Source: Bacteroidota bacterium
GTDB lineage: Bacteria > Bacteroidota > Ignavibacteria > Ignavibacteriales > Ignavibacteriaceae
Reading direction: 5' to 3'
Assembly (NCBI GenBank): GCA_021778375.1
Contig: JAJYCM010000002.1
Coordinates: 1-37,862, forward strand
Length of the DNA stretch: 37,862 nucleotides
Of this stretch, positions 18,727 through 28,083 are shown piece after piece. Under the pieces are notes generated by a model, which saw only the letters and a list, made by a program, of their open reading frames with translations, was not told the DNA's origin and did no database searches. The number at the start of each line of letters is the position of its first letter. Within the stretch, counting starts at the first letter, position 1. Made by a program: the position numbers and the translations under genes.

Positions 18727-21700
18727 ATGTCAATTTTTAAGAATTCGATTTTTGTCTTAATTTTTTTACTCCTTACTTTATCTTCCCCTAGAGCTGAATC
18801 AGGGGAAATGATAAGATCTTACAAACAAAATCGTATCGCTTTGATTTTGTCGAAAAGCAATAGTAATGATATAAAACTAAATGTGGGAAATAATAACGTA
18901 TACGATATTGTGACAACCGGGAAGAATCCGTTTGTAACGACAGAGCCGGTAAGGCAAAATTTGGAACCAGGTAAATACGTTTTATCGTTTGAATATTTTT
19001 GTCCGAAAGGTCTTGACAAATTAGTAATATTTTTTGGTCCTAATTTCACTCCATTCAAAAAAATTGTAATCAATCGGCTGTCGCCAAGCGAAGGCTGGGT
19101 AGCATTTTCAACCGAATTAGATAAAGCAGATAAAATTTGGAACGAAACAGGAAATATACTCAAGCTAAATCTCGGGAATCTCAAGGGTGCTAGAATTCAA
19201 ATAAGAAGTATTGAAATGCGATTGCCTACTGCGGGAGAGAAAGCCTTGGCTGAGGAGAGGAAAAATAATGAGAGAAAAGAAGTAATACTGGATAAAGATC
19301 TGAGTAATTATCTAATTAAGGATTATAGTTCGGCAATTACTTCGGTATCTGTTGAGAAAGATAATATAAAAATCGAAGGGATTTCAAAGTCGATTAATGA
19401 GATGTACTTATGCGAAGTACCTCCTTATCAGAATGTAACGGAAGATTCAACATTTGCAACTGAAATGCCATTAAAAAGCGAAAAATTTTCGGTAACGCTT
19501 AAAAGATATGTTGATGAAGGAGGTTTTAAATATGATAGAATACTATCTAAATGGGTTTTAGCTGTAAAAAATGGGAATAAATATCAAATAGTTTCTCACG
19601 CGCATTATGCCGATAAGATTTATTCGAAATATAATTTACCGGATGAAAAGCCTTTAACCAAAAAAGGACTTGGCGGTTTTAGTGTCGACAGAGGACATGT
19701 TAGTGATTTAAAGAATCTTGGTATTACCAGTGTAACAGTTAATATTTGGTTTACAAAATTTATATACTCAAAGCCTTCTCTCAATAGAATTGAGCATATT
19801 TATGATGGTATACCATATTACTTCGACCGGAAAGCAGTTCAAGAACTGGACTCTACTCTTAGAACAACCGCACGAAGAAAAATAATAGTATCTGCTATCT
19901 TATTGGTTAATAAGGCTAAAGATTGTCCCGATCCCGAAATAGGAAAGTTGTTACAGCATCCTGATTTTGATCCGGCTGGAATCTACAGTATGCCAAATAT
20001 GACTAACCCGGCTAGTGTTAATTGTTATGCCGCCGCTATAGATTTCTTTGCCAGCAGATACAGTCGTCCAGATGAAAAATACGGCAGAATAAATCACTGG
20101 ATCATCCACAACGAAGTTGATGCCGGGTGGGTTTGGACGAATGCTGGCAATGAACCACTGAATGTATTTATGGATAATTATATTAAGTCCATGCGGCTAG
20201 TTTATAATATTGCAAGAACTTATAATCCCCATTCGAAAGTTTTTATATCGTTAACACATTATTGGAATTGGACTACAGATAAACATTTCTTTTTACCTAA
20301 GAAGATGTTGGAATTACTTGTAGATTATTCTAAAGACGAAGGTGACTTTGATTGGGGAATAGCTCAGCACCCTTATCCAGAAGATTTATTCAATCCAAAA
20401 AGCTGGTTGGATACACTGTGTACATTTACTCTTAATACCCCACTCATAACTTTTAAAAATATTGAAGTCTTGAACGATTGGGCTAACCAACCTCAGACAT
20501 TTTATCTAGGTAAGTACCATAGAACCATTTATCTGTCGGAGCAGGGACCGAATTCTCCTGATTATTCAAAAAAAAGTTTGACTGAACAAGCTGCCTGTAT
20601 GGCTTATGCTTGGAAAAAAATTGAAAAACTTAAAAACATCAAAGCATTTCAATATCATAACTGGATTGATGCTCGCGGTGAGGGTGGATTGCGCATAGGG
20701 CTTCGTCGTTTTCCAGATGACAGTACTGATCCGGGCGGAAGGAAACCTATCTGGTTTGTTTATCAAAAACTTGGAACACATTCGGAGGATTCCGCATGCA
20801 GTTTTGCAAAAAAAATTATCGGGATACAAAACTGGAGTGAAGTTAGATATATTGGTCCAATTGATTCTACGGAGCGCGCATCTATTTACAGAAATGTTCA
20901 AAGCGATACCTGGACAGCAACGGATGCATTAGGACGTAAACTTCCCGGATATAGAGAATGCGGTCCCATTAAAAAAGACAGATTTGTCGGAATTTTTTAT
21001 TTTATGACTCATGTTAATCATGGCGACAAAGGTCCTTTTAACGTAACCGAAATTTTGAAGAAGAACCCGGAGCATCCCAATTGGGGAAGTGGCAATAATT
21101 ATTATTGGGGTGAACCAGAAATCGGTTACTATTTAAATACTGATGAATGGGCAATTCGCAGGCATGCATACGAACTGGTTAATGCAGGCATAGACGTGAT
21201 CATATTTGATGTAACTAACGATAATACTTTTCCACAGGTTTATCTGACTATTTGTAAAGTATATCGAGAGATGAGAGCAGAAGGTGAGAAGACACCATAT
21301 ATTGCTTTCCTAGGGAGTGAGATTTCGGTTAATAAATTATGGAATGAATTTTATAAAAAAGCTCTTTACCCCGATCTTTGGTTTTATTGGAAAGGGAAAC
21401 CATTAATCTTATTCGGTCAGCATGAAATTCCCAGTAGACATAAAATGAACGATGTCAGATTTTCTGACCAGATTACTAAATTCTTTAGCCTCAGGCAAAG
21501 TTGGGCTTGGACTTCTCTGCCATGGTATCATAGCTGTCCTTACGGTAAGGATAAATGGCCATGGGTGGATCATTATCCTCAAGCCATCGGATGGCACGAT
21601 TCACCAGACGAAAAAGAAATGGTGCCTGTTGCAGTCGCTGAACATCCTTTATCTAATATAGGCAGAAGTTTTCACGATTTTTATCAACCCGAACCTAATA

Positions 21701-22638
21701 AATATGATCTCACACCTTACACCGCAGAGGGTTTGTGTTTTCAAGAGCAATGGAACAGAGCATTAAATGTAGGACCTAAATTCGTTTTCGTAACAGGATG
21801 GAACGAATGGAGTGCAGGCAGACAGGTTATGGGAAAGGATGTAAGCAAAGAACTTCTGAAATGGAAATTCTATCCGGGAGCTCATCTGGGCAAAGCTGGT
21901 AAACCTATCAAACCGGGAGAAAGTTATTTCATCGATCAATATAATGAAGAATATAGCCGAGATATTGAACCTATGAAGGGCGGATATGGTGATGATTATT
22001 ATTATCAACTTATTGCAAACGTAAGAAGATATAAAGGAGTGGAAAAGCCTGTTAAAGCTGGTCAAGAAAAATCCATTAATATCGCAGGTGATTTCGATCA
22101 GTGGAATAATATAACAGCAGTTTATTATGATCATATCGGAGATACAATGCATAGGAACGCATTAGGGGAAGATCAGGCTGGACCGTATATAGATAACACC
22201 GGCAGAAATGATTTCGCAATATTAAAGGTAGCCAGGGATTCTAACTACATATATTTTTATGCTGAGACAGTAAAATCTATTACTCCATATACCGACAAGC
22301 ACTGGATGTTGCTTTATATTGACTCGGATACCAACACGTCTACAGGATGGGAAGGTTATGATTTTGTTGTTAACAGAAAAATTATAAACCAAAATACTAC
22401 CATTATAACAAAATTAAATAAAGACGGTTCTTTTGGTAAATCTTATCATGTGCATTTCAAAACTGAAGGGAACAAACTTATGATTGCAATTCCCAGAAGA
22501 ATATTAGCTAACAAGGGAAAAGCTTTATTTGATTTTCATTGGGCAGATAACATTCAAAAATTCGGAGATATAAACGAATTTTCTTTGCATGGTGATAGTG
22601 CCCCAGACAGAAGATCAAATTATCGTTTCGCTGAATAA
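18727..22638 (+). CDS. Three-module protein: DUF5722-like barrel, GH99-like barrel, CBM9-like domain
   Basis: The 1303-residue protein has a signal peptide (about 1-24) and an N-terminal jelly-roll-like region (to about 170). Module 1 (about 195-715) resembles DUF5722, a GH-A-like TIM barrel. It has I-I-H-N-E463 and Y-L-S-E605-Q-G at places that fit the acid/base and nucleophile of a retaining glycosidase. Module 2 (about 727-1105) is GH99/WbsX-like, with a V-G-I-F-Y-F start, W-F-Y-W-K-G-K-P-L-I near 890, and the diagnostic T-G-W-N-E1027-W-S-A-G. Module 3 (about 1113-1303) resembles the CBM9-like family, with D-N-T-G-R-N-D-F-A-I-L-K-V-A-R-D and L-L-Y-I-D-S-D-T-N. The frame is continuous, so this is a real fusion and not adjacent genes. 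The likely role is two-step hydrolysis of neighbouring linkages in one glycan, with the last domain holding the substrate. The DUF5722 activity is unknown to me. Confidence 0.75.
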   Translation: MSIFKNSIFVLIFLLLTLSSPRAESGEMIRSYKQNRIALILSKSNSNDIKLNVGNNNVYDIVTTGKNPFVTTEPVRQNLEPGKYVLSFEYFCPKGLDKLVIFFGPNFTPFKKIVINRLSPSEGWVAFSTELDKADKIWNETGNILKLNLGNLKGARIQIRSIEMRLPTAGEKALAEERKNNERKEVILDKDLSNYLIKDYSSAITSVSVEKDNIKIEGISKSINEMYLCEVPPYQNVTEDSTFATEMPLKSEKFSVTLKRYVDEGGFKYDRILSKWVLAVKNGNKYQIVSHAHYADKIYSKYNLPDEKPLTKKGLGGFSVDRGHVSDLKNLGITSVTVNIWFTKFIYSKPSLNRIEHIYDGIPYYFDRKAVQELDSTLRTTARRKIIVSAILLVNKAKDCPDPEIGKLLQHPDFDPAGIYSMPNMTNPASVNCYAAAIDFFASRYSRPDEKYGRINHWIIHNEVDAGWVWTNAGNEPLNVFMDNYIKSMRLVYNIARTYNPHSKVFISLTHYWNWTTDKHFFLPKKMLELLVDYSKDEGDFDWGIAQHPYPEDLFNPKSWLDTLCTFTLNTPLITFKNIEVLNDWANQPQTFYLGKYHRTIYLSEQGPNSPDYSKKSLTEQAACMAYAWKKIEKLKNIKAFQYHNWIDARGEGGLRIGLRRFPDDSTDPGGRKPIWFVYQKLGTHSEDSACSFAKKIIGIQNWSEVRYIGPIDSTERASIYRNVQSDTWTATDALGRKLPGYRECGPIKKDRFVGIFYFMTHVNHGDKGPFNVTEILKKNPEHPNWGSGNNYYWGEPEIGYYLNTDEWAIRRHAYELVNAGIDVIIFDVTNDNTFPQVYLTICKVYREMRAEGEKTPYIAFLGSEISVNKLWNEFYKKALYPDLWFYWKGKPLILFGQHEIPSRHKMNDVRFSDQITKFFSLRQSWAWTSLPWYHSCPYGKDKWPWVDHYPQAIGWHDSPDEKEMVPVAVAEHPLSNIGRSFHDFYQPEPNKYDLTPYTAEGLCFQEQWNRALNVGPKFVFVTGWNEWSAGRQVMGKDVSKELLKWKFYPGAHLGKAGKPIKPGESYFIDQYNEEYSRDIEPMKGGYGDDYYYQLIANVRRYKGVEKPVKAGQEKSINIAGDFDQWNNITAVYYDHIGDTMHRNALGEDQAGPYIDNTGRNDFAILKVARDSNYIYFYAETVKSITPYTDKHWMLLYIDSDTNTSTGWEGYDFVVNRKIINQNTTIITKLNKDGSFGKSYHVHFKTEGNKLMIAIPRRILANKGKALFDFHWADNIQKFGDINEFSLHGDSAPDRRSNYRFAE

Positions 22639-22667
22639 AATAATATTGTTAGAAAAAAAATATTAAA

Positions 22668-25049
22668 ATGAAAATTCAACAAATACATTTCCGGTTACTT
22701 CAATATATTGTGCTTTCAATGCTTATTATTGTTTCATTAAGTAAGGATTTAAATGCTCAATCAATTGAATACAAAAATTTTATAAAGCATCCTCCTACTG
22801 TCGATCCTACTTATGGTAAGCCTATACCGGCTGTTAAACACAGGTCAGGACCTATTGCCGATTGGATATGGAGTAACAGTACTTCAAACGAACAAAAAGT
22901 GTATTTCCGAAAAACTTTCATGATACATAATCTTCCGAAATCCGCGGTTATATATATAACCGGCGACGATGGATATTTCCTTTGGATCAACGGACGTCCA
23001 CTTGAAAAAGAACTTACACCGGAAGACAATCTTACATGGAAAAATGTACAACATTGTAATATTACTAAGTATTTGCTTAAAGGGAAAAATATTATAGCTG
23101 TTGAAGGCATAAATAAAAAAGGAACCGCAGGCATTCTTGCAATGCTTAATTTTAACGGAAAGCTTCTATTAACAACAGATAAAACATGGAAAGTTTTTAA
23201 CGAAATTACTCCTCCTATGTTATGGAATCAAATTAATTTCAATGATGAATTATGGAGGACGGCAAAAGTTATTACACCTTACGGCTCAGGTTATTGGGGG
23301 AGCGATGTAGCAGCTTGGCCTGGTGCCGGAGGAGATGAAGAATATTTTGCACATATGCCTATCATGCCGAAAAAAGTATATGTTAAATCAGGTGAAGGGC
23401 ATATAACAGGTGCCGAATCTTTGACTAACTTTAAGGGGGGAAAAGTGCTTATAACTCCAACTTCTTCACCTTCGGATACCCAACATGTTTTAATGTTTGA
23501 TTTCGGTAATGAGTTGGCTGGTAGATTGCAAATCTGGGGTACAAGAGGCAGGAAAGTTATTATTACGACTGGTGAGTCTGTCCAAGAGTGTACTCACGAA
23601 GAATTAGCTTTAGATAACCATGGTCCTTTTACTCTTATACTGGAAGGAAAGCAACCGTCTTCTACACCTTATACTGCCTTTCGCTATGCAAGAATTCAGT
23701 ATAATGGTTCGAAACCTCTGAGGCTAACAAAGGTATTATGCGATTTCAAATATTATCCTGTTAGTTACAAAGGTTCATTCAACTGTTCAGATTCTCTTCT
23801 TACACAAATTTGGTATGCAGGAGCCTATACTGCACATCTTTGTATGCAGGAAGATATTTGGGATGCCCCGAAACGGGATCGAGGACTCTGGATTGGGGAT
23901 ATGCAAGTTAGCGGACAAACAATCAATGTTGCTTTCGGTGACAAGTTTTTAATGGAACATTCTATAGAACGTGTAAGGGATTTGGCACAAGGCGATAGAC
24001 CAGATAGTGCACTTCCTTTGTCAGAAGTCAACTCAATACCCGGATATTCGGCTGCTTGGTTCTGTACGCTTGCGGATTATTATTTACATCAAGGAGATAA
24101 AAATTTTCTGAAGAGACAGCATCAAAAAATTATTTCCCTTCTTAAATATTTGCAAACTGATTTCGATAACAAATATCTTTTTAATAATCCTCATAAAGTA
24201 TGGGATTTCTGCGACTGGGCTCCAGGATTTGTCTTAGATGGACCCTTTGCACTTGCAACTACAGATCTTTTTATTATATACGGTGTAAAAGAGGCGGTTT
24301 TTCTCTTGGATCAGTTGGGAGACAAAGTAAATGCTGATCATTTTAAAAAATGGAACAGTCAGCTTATACAAGCAGCACGACATAATCTTTTTAATGATAC
24401 TTCAAAAACCTACAGCAAGCGACTTCAAGAAAACGTTATGGCTGTACTTTCCGGCGTTGCTAAACCAGAACAGGATTCAATAATTTTCAAGCATGTTATA
24501 AATCCGGAAAGCCCTGCCTGGATAGTACCGAAAGGAAAAAGCTTAAGAGATAACGAAGTTATGTCACCTTATTACGGTTACTTTGTTATAAACGCTATGA
24601 ATAAGTTAGAGCACGATAATACTGCACTCAACCTTATAAGAAGATATTGGGGAAACATGTTGTCGCGAGGAACTACAACCTGGTGGGAGATGTTCGATCC
24701 TTCATGGCCGCGCGACTTTAATTGGGTTATTAATCGTTTGCCCTATTTGAGTTTGTCTCATGGATGGTCTTCCGGACCGACGTCATTTTTAACGGAACAC
24801 ATTTTAGGAGTACAACCGGTAGCGTCTGGATATGATGATGTAATTATCAAACCTAATTTATGTGATCTTAAGTGGGCAGAAGGCAGTGTTCCGACCCCCC
24901 ATGGAATCATATTGGTTACTGCTTTTTACCGGAATAATAGGCTTACTGTCAAAGTTAAACTTCCCTCAGGCATCAGAGCTAATATTTTAGTTCCAGGTAT
25001 ATCCCGGAGAGTTTATGCACAAGGTGAATACATTATCACTTCAAAATAA
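22668..25049 (+). CDS. GH78-type alpha-L-rhamnosidase, divergent subgroup, secreted
   Basis: The 793-residue protein has a signal peptide (about 12-31, ending L-N-A-Q). A lectin-like domain covers about 60-190 (W-I-W-S, G-D-D-G-Y-F-L-W-I-N-G). It is followed by a beta-sandwich, an alpha/alpha-barrel (about 375-710) and a C-terminal sandwich. The catalytic block reads D399-A-P-K-R-D404-R-G-L-W-I-G-D411. It has the GH78 spacing, but Asp takes the place of the usual acid Glu at the fifth position after the first Asp. The second catalytic Glu is E674 in T-T-W-W-E, followed by S-H-G-W-S-S-G-P, as in canonical members. It is 150 residues shorter than the first GH78 (9980-12820) and lacks its fibronectin-like start, so it is not a recent duplicate and may act on a different rhamnosyl linkage. 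It starts 29 bases after the preceding gene. Confidence 0.88.
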   Translation: MKIQQIHFRLLQYIVLSMLIIVSLSKDLNAQSIEYKNFIKHPPTVDPTYGKPIPAVKHRSGPIADWIWSNSTSNEQKVYFRKTFMIHNLPKSAVIYITGDDGYFLWINGRPLEKELTPEDNLTWKNVQHCNITKYLLKGKNIIAVEGINKKGTAGILAMLNFNGKLLLTTDKTWKVFNEITPPMLWNQINFNDELWRTAKVITPYGSGYWGSDVAAWPGAGGDEEYFAHMPIMPKKVYVKSGEGHITGAESLTNFKGGKVLITPTSSPSDTQHVLMFDFGNELAGRLQIWGTRGRKVIITTGESVQECTHEELALDNHGPFTLILEGKQPSSTPYTAFRYARIQYNGSKPLRLTKVLCDFKYYPVSYKGSFNCSDSLLTQIWYAGAYTAHLCMQEDIWDAPKRDRGLWIGDMQVSGQTINVAFGDKFLMEHSIERVRDLAQGDRPDSALPLSEVNSIPGYSAAWFCTLADYYLHQGDKNFLKRQHQKIISLLKYLQTDFDNKYLFNNPHKVWDFCDWAPGFVLDGPFALATTDLFIIYGVKEAVFLLDQLGDKVNADHFKKWNSQLIQAARHNLFNDTSKTYSKRLQENVMAVLSGVAKPEQDSIIFKHVINPESPAWIVPKGKSLRDNEVMSPYYGYFVINAMNKLEHDNTALNLIRRYWGNMLSRGTTTWWEMFDPSWPRDFNWVINRLPYLSLSHGWSSGPTSFLTEHILGVQPVASGYDDVIIKPNLCDLKWAEGSVPTPHGIILVTAFYRNNRLTVKVKLPSGIRANILVPGISRRVYAQGEYIITSK

Positions 25050-25201
25050 AGTATCCAAATCAATGCACCATACATTGTATAAAAATGGCTTCAATTTGAT
25101 GAGATTAGATCAAAATAATTTTCAAATGAAAAGGATCAATCATATATTCTTGAATCTTTTGGAGATGGACACTATTTGGTCATTTTTTTGGATTTGAAGA
25201 A

Positions 25202-25217
25202 ATATCGATTGCGATAT
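25202..25217. promoter_or_regulatory. Short perfect dyad upstream of the first sulfatase gene
   Basis: ATATCG and CGATAT face each other across ATTG, giving a perfect 6-base inverted repeat about 47 bases before the start codon. It could be a regulator-binding site or part of a promoter region. Six-base arms in AT-rich DNA can occur by chance. Confidence 0.25.
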
Positions 25218-25248
25218 AAACTAATAAAATTAAATAATAATTTTAGAT

Positions 25249-25255
25249 AAGGAGG
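25249..25255 (+). promoter_or_regulatory. Strong Shine-Dalgarno site AAGGAGG
   Basis: AAGGAGG ends nine bases before the ATG at 25265 and is the strongest ribosome-binding site in the window. It fixes the start of the first sulfatase. It also shows that this organism uses Shine-Dalgarno pairing, unlike many Bacteroidetes. Confidence 0.7.
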
Positions 25256-25264
25256 AAAATACTA

Positions 25265-26830
25265 ATGGCTCGCAATAACAATTCTGAAACGAATAAAGAC
25301 ACACAGTTAAAAGAAAGTAATTCAGGTGGCTCTACCAGAAGGAAATTTATAAAACAACTAGCAACCGTTGCAGTTGCCGCACAAACAGCACCAGCACTTG
25401 GATTTTCTTTGAAAAAAGAACATGATTATGATAAGTTTTCTAATAAAACTTCCAAGAAGCCAAATATAATATTATACCATTCTGATGAATTCCGCTGGGA
25501 CTTTGTCTGTGCAGCAGGCCAGAACCCGATGGCTTTTACTCCGAATCTTGATTCAATGTATAGACACGGAACGGTTTTCCAAAATTTCATTACTAACCAG
25601 CCGTTGTGCTCACCATCCCGTTCATGTCTTTTTACGGGGCAATATGCAACCACAACCGGAGTTTGGAAAAACGGTCCCGGATTGAAAGAAGACGCCGTTA
25701 CACTGGCAACACAGTTGACTCAAGCCGGCTACTCCGCAAATTATATAGGTAAATGGCATTTGGCGCCGTGGGATAAAGTAGAAGCAGGTGCAGTAACGAA
25801 GGAGTACAGAGGAGGTTTTACCGGGCTTTGGCAGGCATCCAATGCACCTGAGATTAGTTCTCATCCTTACCACGGAACTTTTTGGGATAACGACGGAAAA
25901 CCATTGAATTACGACGGACAATACCGGGTTGATTTTCTAACCGATCTAGCCGAGAAATTTCTAAAACAAAAACATGACAAACCTTTCTTTCTTGTATTAT
26001 CTCAGTTAGAACCTCATCAGCAGAATGATCTTTTAGGCTTTGCCCCGCCAAAAGGATACGAAGAGAGGTTCAGTAATCCTTTTATTCCTCCTGATTTAAA
26101 ACCGTATCCAGGCGATTGGCAGTATCAGATAGCGAACTATTACGGCGACGTAAAATCAATTGATGAATCATTAGGAAGAATTTTTAAGACGCTTAAAGAA
26201 GAAAATCTGGATGAGGACACTATAGTTATTTTTACAAGTGATCACGGTTGTCATTTCCGTACGCGTAATGATGAATATAAAAGAAGTCCTCATGAGAGCT
26301 CGATACATGTTCCTTTAATGATCCAGGGACCTGGATTCAACAATCGGCTGACGGTTCCCGAACTCGTGAGTATGATAGATCTTGCCCCTTCCATTCTTGA
26401 TTCTGTTGGAGTAGCAGTTCCTTCAACTATGCAGGGGCAAAGCTTCATTCCATTGATAAACGATCCAGAAGCCCGTGCATCGTGGCGCAACGAAGTGTTG
26501 ATACAAATAAGCGAATCGGAAACAGCTAGGGCATTAAAAACACCGGAATGGACGTATGTCGCGCTTTCGCCGGATTCGCGTCCGGGATTAGATTCCAGTA
26601 GTCTGCATTACAGAGACTATCAGTTATACAATAACAGAGCTGATCCTGCGCAATTGGTAAACATGGCGGGACGCTCCGATGTTATAATGCCAAGCACCAA
26701 AACACTTCATTTTATAGGTGAGCGTTCCATGAAAGATATTACTGAAGGTCTTAGAAATCGTCTTATTGAAAGGATGGTGGAGGCTGGAGAGGAAAAACCT
26801 AAAATAGATTACTGGCCGTATTATCCGTAA
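25265..26830 (+). CDS. Type I (formylglycine) sulfatase with Tat signal
   Basis: The 521-residue protein has a hydrophilic N terminus of about 24 residues. A twin-arginine motif R-R-K-F-I-K and a short hydrophobic stretch (A-T-V-A-V-A-A) follow, as expected for Tat export. The alkaline-phosphatase-like sulfatase domain starts at K-P-N-I-I-L-Y-H-S-D-E (about 66). The catalytic Cys is C115 in L-C-S-P-S-R, the C-x-P-x-R motif that is oxidised to formylglycine. G-K-W-H (about 161) and T-S-D-H-G (about 324) supply the usual substrate and metal ligands. It hydrolyses a sulfate ester on a carbohydrate, position unknown, after export. It opens the sulfatase/GH43 block and probably depends on the maturase at 29645-30970. 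Confidence 0.93.
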   Translation: MARNNNSETNKDTQLKESNSGGSTRRKFIKQLATVAVAAQTAPALGFSLKKEHDYDKFSNKTSKKPNIILYHSDEFRWDFVCAAGQNPMAFTPNLDSMYRHGTVFQNFITNQPLCSPSRSCLFTGQYATTTGVWKNGPGLKEDAVTLATQLTQAGYSANYIGKWHLAPWDKVEAGAVTKEYRGGFTGLWQASNAPEISSHPYHGTFWDNDGKPLNYDGQYRVDFLTDLAEKFLKQKHDKPFFLVLSQLEPHQQNDLLGFAPPKGYEERFSNPFIPPDLKPYPGDWQYQIANYYGDVKSIDESLGRIFKTLKEENLDEDTIVIFTSDHGCHFRTRNDEYKRSPHESSIHVPLMIQGPGFNNRLTVPELVSMIDLAPSILDSVGVAVPSTMQGQSFIPLINDPEARASWRNEVLIQISESETARALKTPEWTYVALSPDSRPGLDSSSLHYRDYQLYNNRADPAQLVNMAGRSDVIMPSTKTLHFIGERSMKDITEGLRNRLIERMVEAGEEKPKIDYWPYYP

Positions 26831-26897
26831 TAAGATTCAGACTTTTGAAAATTAGTTATAAAATTAATAAAAAATAACTTGAATAGTACCTTCACAT

Positions 26898-26903
26898 AAG
26901 GAG
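26898..26903 (+). promoter_or_regulatory. Shine-Dalgarno site AAGGAG before the GH43-like gene
   Basis: AAGGAG lies four bases before the ATG at 26908 and supports that start codon. Confidence 0.6.
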
Positions 26904-26907
26904 ATAT

Positions 26908-27957
26908 ATGAGCAAACAGAAAGTATTTGGATTACTAATTATCCTTGCATTATCGGCTTTCACACTGGCCGTTTTTGCAGGCGGGAAAATACAATATGTG
27001 AAGTCCGCTTTGCGTACAGAGACTCGATGGACCGGAAATCCTTTGATTCCCGGAAAAGGAGTATGCGATCCGGCCGTACGGATATTTAACGGTAAGTTCT
27101 ATTTATTTGCTACTCATGACACACCCATGGATGCTCCTCAAAGAAAAGGTTATAAGGGATTTTACATGACCGACTGGTGGGTATGGTCTTCTACAAATCT
27201 CGCCGACTGGCATCTTGAGAGCAAACTGAAACCGGATATATTCGGCATGAAAGGTATTACTGACTGCTGGGCTACAGATGGGCTATCAAAGAACGGCAAA
27301 TACTATTGGTACGTGTGTACACCAGAGAGCACCTATGTAGCCGTATCTAATTCACCTAAAGGACCATGGACATCCCCCTTAGGAAGCAAATCGTTAATGG
27401 CCGGGCGCGACCCTGCGCTGTTTATGGATAACGACGGCACAGCTTATTTAATCACAGGTGTATGGACCTACAAAATTGCAAGACTGAAAGGTAACTTGAT
27501 CTCACTGGCAGAGAAACCCCACTCTATAAAGATCATTAATCCTCGAGGTCCTTACAACCACAACGGAGATAACACCAAAGAACCCACTGATGACAAACCT
27601 TATTTAAATAAGCGCGATGGCTGGTACTATTTATCGTGGGGTTGCTACTATGCTATGAGCAGAAACATATATGGACCGTATATTTGCAAAGGATCATTCC
27701 TCAGGGAAAAGGATATCGATCCAAAGCTTCTACAAGAACCATGGGACAAAGATAGGCACGGTTCATTCTTTGAATGGAAGCGACAATGGTATTTCATCTG
27801 CAATGACCGCAAATTGTCTAAAGGAATGCCGTTTCGTAATTGTGTTATCAGCTATGTCAAATACAAGAAAAACGGCGAGATAGAACCTATTAAAATTACG
27901 GTCAAAGGGGTTAGGGTAGTCTCAACACCAGATGCCTATACCACGCCGGTGAAATGA
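26908..27957 (+). CDS. GH43-like glycosidase, secreted
   Basis: The 349-residue protein has a signal peptide (about 5-25, ending A-V-F-A-G). The five-bladed propeller signature residues are present. The catalytic base is D54 in V-C-D-P-A-V-R-I-F-N-G-K-F-Y-L. The pKa-modulating Asp is D168 in A-G-R-D-P-A-L-F-M-D-N-D-G. The third position, normally Glu in E-x-P-x-x-x-K-x-x-G-x-Y-Y-L, here reads D229-K-P-Y-L-N-K-R-D-G-W-Y-Y-L, so the general acid appears to be Asp. GH43 enzymes usually remove alpha-L-arabinofuranose or beta-D-xylose, and some act on beta-galactose. Xylose would fit an ulvan-like substrate but is only inferred. No separate carbohydrate-binding module is present. It lies between two sulfatase genes, 77 bases after the first, so it probably acts on the same sulfated glycan. 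Confidence 0.83.
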   Translation: MSKQKVFGLLIILALSAFTLAVFAGGKIQYVKSALRTETRWTGNPLIPGKGVCDPAVRIFNGKFYLFATHDTPMDAPQRKGYKGFYMTDWWVWSSTNLADWHLESKLKPDIFGMKGITDCWATDGLSKNGKYYWYVCTPESTYVAVSNSPKGPWTSPLGSKSLMAGRDPALFMDNDGTAYLITGVWTYKIARLKGNLISLAEKPHSIKIINPRGPYNHNGDNTKEPTDDKPYLNKRDGWYYLSWGCYYAMSRNIYGPYICKGSFLREKDIDPKLLQEPWDKDRHGSFFEWKRQWYFICNDRKLSKGMPFRNCVISYVKYKKNGEIEPIKITVKGVRVVSTPDAYTTPVK

Positions 27958-28083
27958 TTCCAAGCGTTGAAATATATTGTCAAAAAATGTATTGCTTAGC
28001 GATTAGCTGTTCTTTTGCTAGGTTAAGTTGAAATAAACAATTGTAGAATATTTTTCAAGTTCTTATAAATGAAAGGAAAAAAC

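Larger units (their letters stand above)
25050..25264. other. Spacer before the sulfatase block; no gene supported
   Basis: A 60-codon open stretch at 25015-25197 overlaps the end of the GH78 gene and shows no family resemblance. A second frame over the end of the same region reads Y-I-L-E-S-F-G-D-G-H-Y-L-V-I-F, but it has no start. The region holds the dyad at 25202-25217 and the AAGGAGG site listed separately. It is the most likely place for a promoter of the sulfatase block. Confidence 0.4.

Noticed and set aside
18819..19184. 121-codon minus-strand frame
   Set aside because: It is fully covered by the clear coding sequence on the plus strand and has no start signal or recognisable motif.
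21763..22152. 129-codon open frame on the minus strand
   Set aside because: It is antisense to the C-terminal part of the 1303-residue protein. Its isoleucine-rich composition is what an AT-rich coding strand gives in reverse.
25015..25197. 60-codon plus-strand open frame after the second GH78
   Set aside because: It overlaps the GH78 end, has no ribosome-binding site and its sequence resembles no family.
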